IMG/VR virus record: IMGVR_UViG_3300044953_000742
Location: 1 to 42,962 of that record
DNA: 42,962 nucleotides
Source: a virus
Reading direction: 5' to 3' (one strand)
The notes beneath the pieces are model-generated. The model did no database searches. It saw only the letters and a program-made list of their open reading frames with translations, and had not been told where the DNA came from. Made by a program: the position numbers and the translations under genes. Below are positions 40,853-42,962 of this stretch, in pieces (position 1 is the first letter of the stretch; each line of letters opens with the position of its first letter).

Positions 40853-40983
40853 TTTTCATCCATGTGTTTGTCAGTTATCATATCAAACATATTAGACATT
40901 TGCTGTACACCGAGGCCGAAAGGGCAACGCGTTGACATTTTGAATGTAAAGTATGTTCCATTGTTAAAGATGACATTACACAC
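40849..40983 (-). CDS. Candidate 44-codon gene
   Basis: A GTG at 40983 opens a frame with protein-like text (FNNGTYFTFKMSTRCPFGLG) that ends in a TGA overlapping the ATG of the ParB-fold gene (ATGA), the junction used by other coupled genes in this genome. An internal ATG would give 29 residues. No good SD is seen. The frame remains open upstream toward the homing endonuclease stop, so it may be the remnant of a longer gene cut by that element. Confidence 0.42.
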   Translation of the reverse strand: MCNVIFNNGTYFTFKMSTRCPFGLGVQQMSNMFDMITDKHMDEK

Positions 40984-41005
40984 AAGTGTTTGCCCATGTG
41001 AGATG

Positions 41006-42421
41006 TTACTGTGTGTAGTCTAGCAACCAAATGTTACTGCCGCACCCCCAAACCTTTCTGACACCTTCGGCTTCAGCTCGTTGCCGCTCTGACAGGTCAC
41101 CTATCGCCCTGAATGAAAACCTGTCAAAGCGCTTGGTGCCATCCGTGTACCAATAGTCCAATCCTGTGTTGCCTGACAGGACAAATCCTACTTTTTTATA
41201 ACAGTTTCCCTCTCCGTAACGCCTGTCTGCGTAACTGATTAGACCGATTTTCCCTTCAGACTTTGCAAATCCCTCAGCATGTTGTAACAGTTTGGACAGC
41301 GCGCCTGGCACATGAGCGCCTGCCTTTGTTGCAAACCTGGCAATCTCAATCCTGTCTTTCCACTTTTTTTGGATCGGTGACTTTACAGAGAGGACTGCTA
41401 CCACAGAACCAGTAACGTCAGCGAGCGCCCACGCTTTTTTGGATGACACGTCGCCTGAAATGTGATTTTTCTCAAAAAATGACTTTCTGTCTTTTGGTGC
41501 CAGTTCTTTGATTGTGCATTTTCTTGCGTGAAACTTTTCTTGGTAGCTTCCCAGTTTGTGAAGGAGGATGGATTTGACAATCTCTTTTTTGTTTTGCCAG
41601 TCATCTGAAAAAACTTGGACCAATTGCCACCCGGACCTGAGGCACTCTTGCGTCTTGTCACGGTGAGAACTTCGAAATGCTGAGTCTTTTGACAGTTCAC
41701 TGTGCCAATACAACCCGTTATATTCGATAGCGATTTTCTTTTCAGGCACAATGATGTCAAGTTCTTTGGGAGGAATGACAGTCCTGTCTGACCTCTTGGT
41801 TACAAACCCGCAGGACAGCAACCATTTTTCAATTTCAATTTCTGGTTGCGACGATGTGATCGGGTGACATGTGTCACAGAGGCTACCCCTCTCAAAAGCC
41901 TGCAGTGTTTTTCTGTTAGCGGTTCCACATTCTGTGCAGACGAAATCTAGATACTGTTTTTGCCTATTTTTGTAATCTTCCAGCGGTGTGGCAATGTGAA
42001 ATTCGTCAGAACGTTTGTCTACTCTGTCGTGTAAACTATCGTTGCTGAGCCGTTTTGATTGCGAAATCTTATTCTTTGCCTCTTCAGTGTGGTGTTTCCT
42101 CCAGAACGGATTAGATTCACCAGCAAGCTTTGCAATCCTGTTGTCTGTGTTTGCTGTCAGCCCTTTGTTCCATGCTGCAGCTTTTCCTCCAATCGCACCA
42201 GCTTCCGACTCTGCGATCGACGAATGCTTGACACAATATTTCATGAACTTGAACGATGTATAACGCGTATCACCTGCACACATGGGGCACAGGGGACGAA
42301 CGCCTGCATAAATGTATTTTATCGTATAGTCTATCGATGACAGACTGTGACACTTTCTGATGTGGTTTGACAGTTTTTTTCCGACATCCTGGTGTCCGCA
42401 GATACGACAAGTTTGTTCCAA
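41006..42421 (-). CDS. Free-standing homing endonuclease, Vsr-like nuclease with zinc finger and NUMOD3 motif
   Basis: Mobile nuclease gene of 471 residues. Parts in order: an N-terminal CxxC...HxxxxH finger (CRICGHQDVGKKLSNHIRKCH without quoting further), a CPMCAG pair, a NUMOD3-like DNA-binding stretch (SNPFWRKHHTEEAKNKISQS), another cysteine pair (CTECG...CDTC), and a Vsr/EDxHD-type nuclease core (PPKELDIIVPEKKIAIEYNG followed by LYWHSE). A large C-terminal domain seen in related phage endonucleases comes last. I chose a TTG at 42421 because AAGGAG lies seven bases upstream; an earlier TTG would place that SD inside the gene. No intron is evident. It has invaded the interval between capsid and downstream genes. 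Confidence 0.85.
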   Translation of the reverse strand: MEQTCRICGHQDVGKKLSNHIRKCHSLSSIDYTIKYIYAGVRPLCPMCAGDTRYTSFKFMKYCVKHSSIAESEAGAIGGKAAAWNKGLTANTDNRIAKLAGESNPFWRKHHTEEAKNKISQSKRLSNDSLHDRVDKRSDEFHIATPLEDYKNRQKQYLDFVCTECGTANRKTLQAFERGSLCDTCHPITSSQPEIEIEKWLLSCGFVTKRSDRTVIPPKELDIIVPEKKIAIEYNGLYWHSELSKDSAFRSSHRDKTQECLRSGWQLVQVFSDDWQNKKEIVKSILLHKLGSYQEKFHARKCTIKELAPKDRKSFFEKNHISGDVSSKKAWALADVTGSVVAVLSVKSPIQKKWKDRIEIARFATKAGAHVPGALSKLLQHAEGFAKSEGKIGLISYADRRYGEGNCYKKVGFVLSGNTGLDYWYTDGTKRFDRFSFRAIGDLSERQRAEAEGVRKVWGCGSNIWLLDYTQ

Positions 42422-42487
42422 ACCACTTCTCCTTTGTTTCAATATTGTGTATTCAAAAACAGAGAAATGTACAAATGGCGGTAAAGC

Positions 42488-42521
42488 CGAAGGGCCCCCA
42501 GATTTCTCCAGGGGCCCTTCG
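42488..42521 (-). terminator. Strong hairpin after the capsid gene
   Basis: CGAAGGGCCCC (42521-42511) pairs perfectly with GGGGCCCTTCG (42498-42488) in the minus-strand RNA, 11 bp with a 12-base loop. Only a short U-tract (CUUUA) follows, so it may terminate partly or protect the 3' end of the abundant capsid mRNA. Confidence 0.75.
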
Positions 42522-42554
42522 TTGAACTTACCTAACCGAAGTTAGTGCATTCAG

Positions 42555-42962
42555 TTAAATCACATTCATATCCAGACACGTGATCGTACCGTAGAAGTCA
42601 GAACGAACCATCTTCTTGCCATAACGTGTCATCACACCCTTGCGAGGTGTAAAATCCTCTGGCGCGAAGATTGTCGGGGTGACAATCAGCGGAACGTACG
42701 GAGCATAAACGTAACCTGTTTCCAGGTAACCGCTGCCCTTGTAACCCACCAACACCTTGTTGCGTGGGAAGTACGGATCCTTGTAAACCGTGAAGCGGTT
42801 GGACAGAGTACCGACCTTGTCAGCACCGATGACCAACGGCTGGCTCACCTGGCCGTTGCCGTCCAAACTGAAGGACGGCTTGAAGAACACCGAGGCCTCC
42901 AGGATGGTCGCAACATCGGGCGCGACGACCACGAAGTTGGCAGAACCACGCAGAGTCTTACG
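42555..42962 (-). CDS. Major capsid protein, C-terminal part (T4 gp23-like), 5' end outside window
   Basis: The last 135 residues of the main head protein. The frame is open across the right edge and reads TLRGSANFVVVAPDVATILE, then FTVYKDPYFPRNKVLVGYKG, VYAPYVPLIVTPTIF and VMTRYGKKMV. These match the gp23 end, where a GAGNWIV-type strand, a YAPYVPL loop and a TRYG strand are typical. A GTG at 42932 is internal, not the start. It is followed by a strong hairpin and the homing endonuclease. The genes upstream (right) would be expected to include scaffold, protease and portal. Confidence 0.92.
   Translation of the reverse strand, partial: RKTLRGSANFVVVAPDVATILEASVFFKPSFSLDGNGQVSQPLVIGADKVGTLSNRFTVYKDPYFPRNKVLVGYKGSGYLETGYVYAPYVPLIVTPTIFAPEDFTPRKGVMTRYGKKMVRSDFYGTITCLDMNVI

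Noticed and set aside
1-42962. tRNA genes
   Set aside because: All larger gaps were read on both strands for the conserved T-loop and anticodon arms. None was seen, though a dedicated covariance search was not possible.

Overview
The window is a segment of a large tailed phage genome (myovirus, T4-like superfamily). Every gene I can support reads leftward on the minus strand. The genes are packed tightly, with ATGA and TAATG stop/start overlaps and strong Shine-Dalgarno (SD) sequences. There is a complete contractile-tail gene set: neck, two sheaths, tube, tape measure and baseplate. The C-terminal end of a gp23-like major capsid protein lies at the right edge. I see no tRNA, rRNA, integrase or CRISPR array. 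The host cannot be named from the sequence. A B12-dependent ribonucleotide reductase and a family-A-type polymerase set this phage apart from T4 itself.

Layout in transcription order, from right to left. (1) 42.9-38.4 kb, head end: capsid C-terminus, a hairpin terminator, a free-standing homing endonuclease, a 44-codon candidate gene, a ParB-fold gene broken by one extra base, then small virion or unknown proteins. (2) 38.4-16.3 kb, neck and tail: three neck/tail-completion proteins in T4 order (13, 14, 15-like), two paralogous sheaths in tandem, the tube, a gp26-like protein overlapping a small chaperone-like ORF at a T7 run, a 1380-residue tape measure with internal tandem repeats, two very large baseplate proteins and a LysM protein. 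(3) 16.2-6.2 kb, replication: a short family A polymerase, unknown genes, a gp32-like SSB behind a candidate promoter, a terminator, a RecA/UvsX recombinase, a 5'-3' exonuclease with a disrupted 5' end, a DnaB-type helicase and a class II ribonucleotide reductase. (4) 6.2-3.1 kb, accessory: an adenine-type DNA methyltransferase, two unknown proteins, a SET-domain protein, an MBD4-like mismatch glycosylase and a frameshifted unknown gene. (5) 3.0-0 kb: the two subunits of a type IIA topoisomerase; the A subunit runs off the left edge.

The most unusual signals are these. A glycosylase/SET/methyltransferase cluster is rare in phages. A 10-bp element, NATAAATATG on the plus strand, occurs five times and only in intergenic gaps. 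A possible +1 (or -2) frameshift fuses two genes upstream of the tape measure. The exonuclease reading frame is interrupted by 13 extra bases directly after a 9-bp inverted repeat. The tail sheath is duplicated. The polymerase has Leu at the position equivalent to E. coli Pol I residue 762. At three consecutive places (16.2-16.4 kb) open reading continues in frame past a stop codon.
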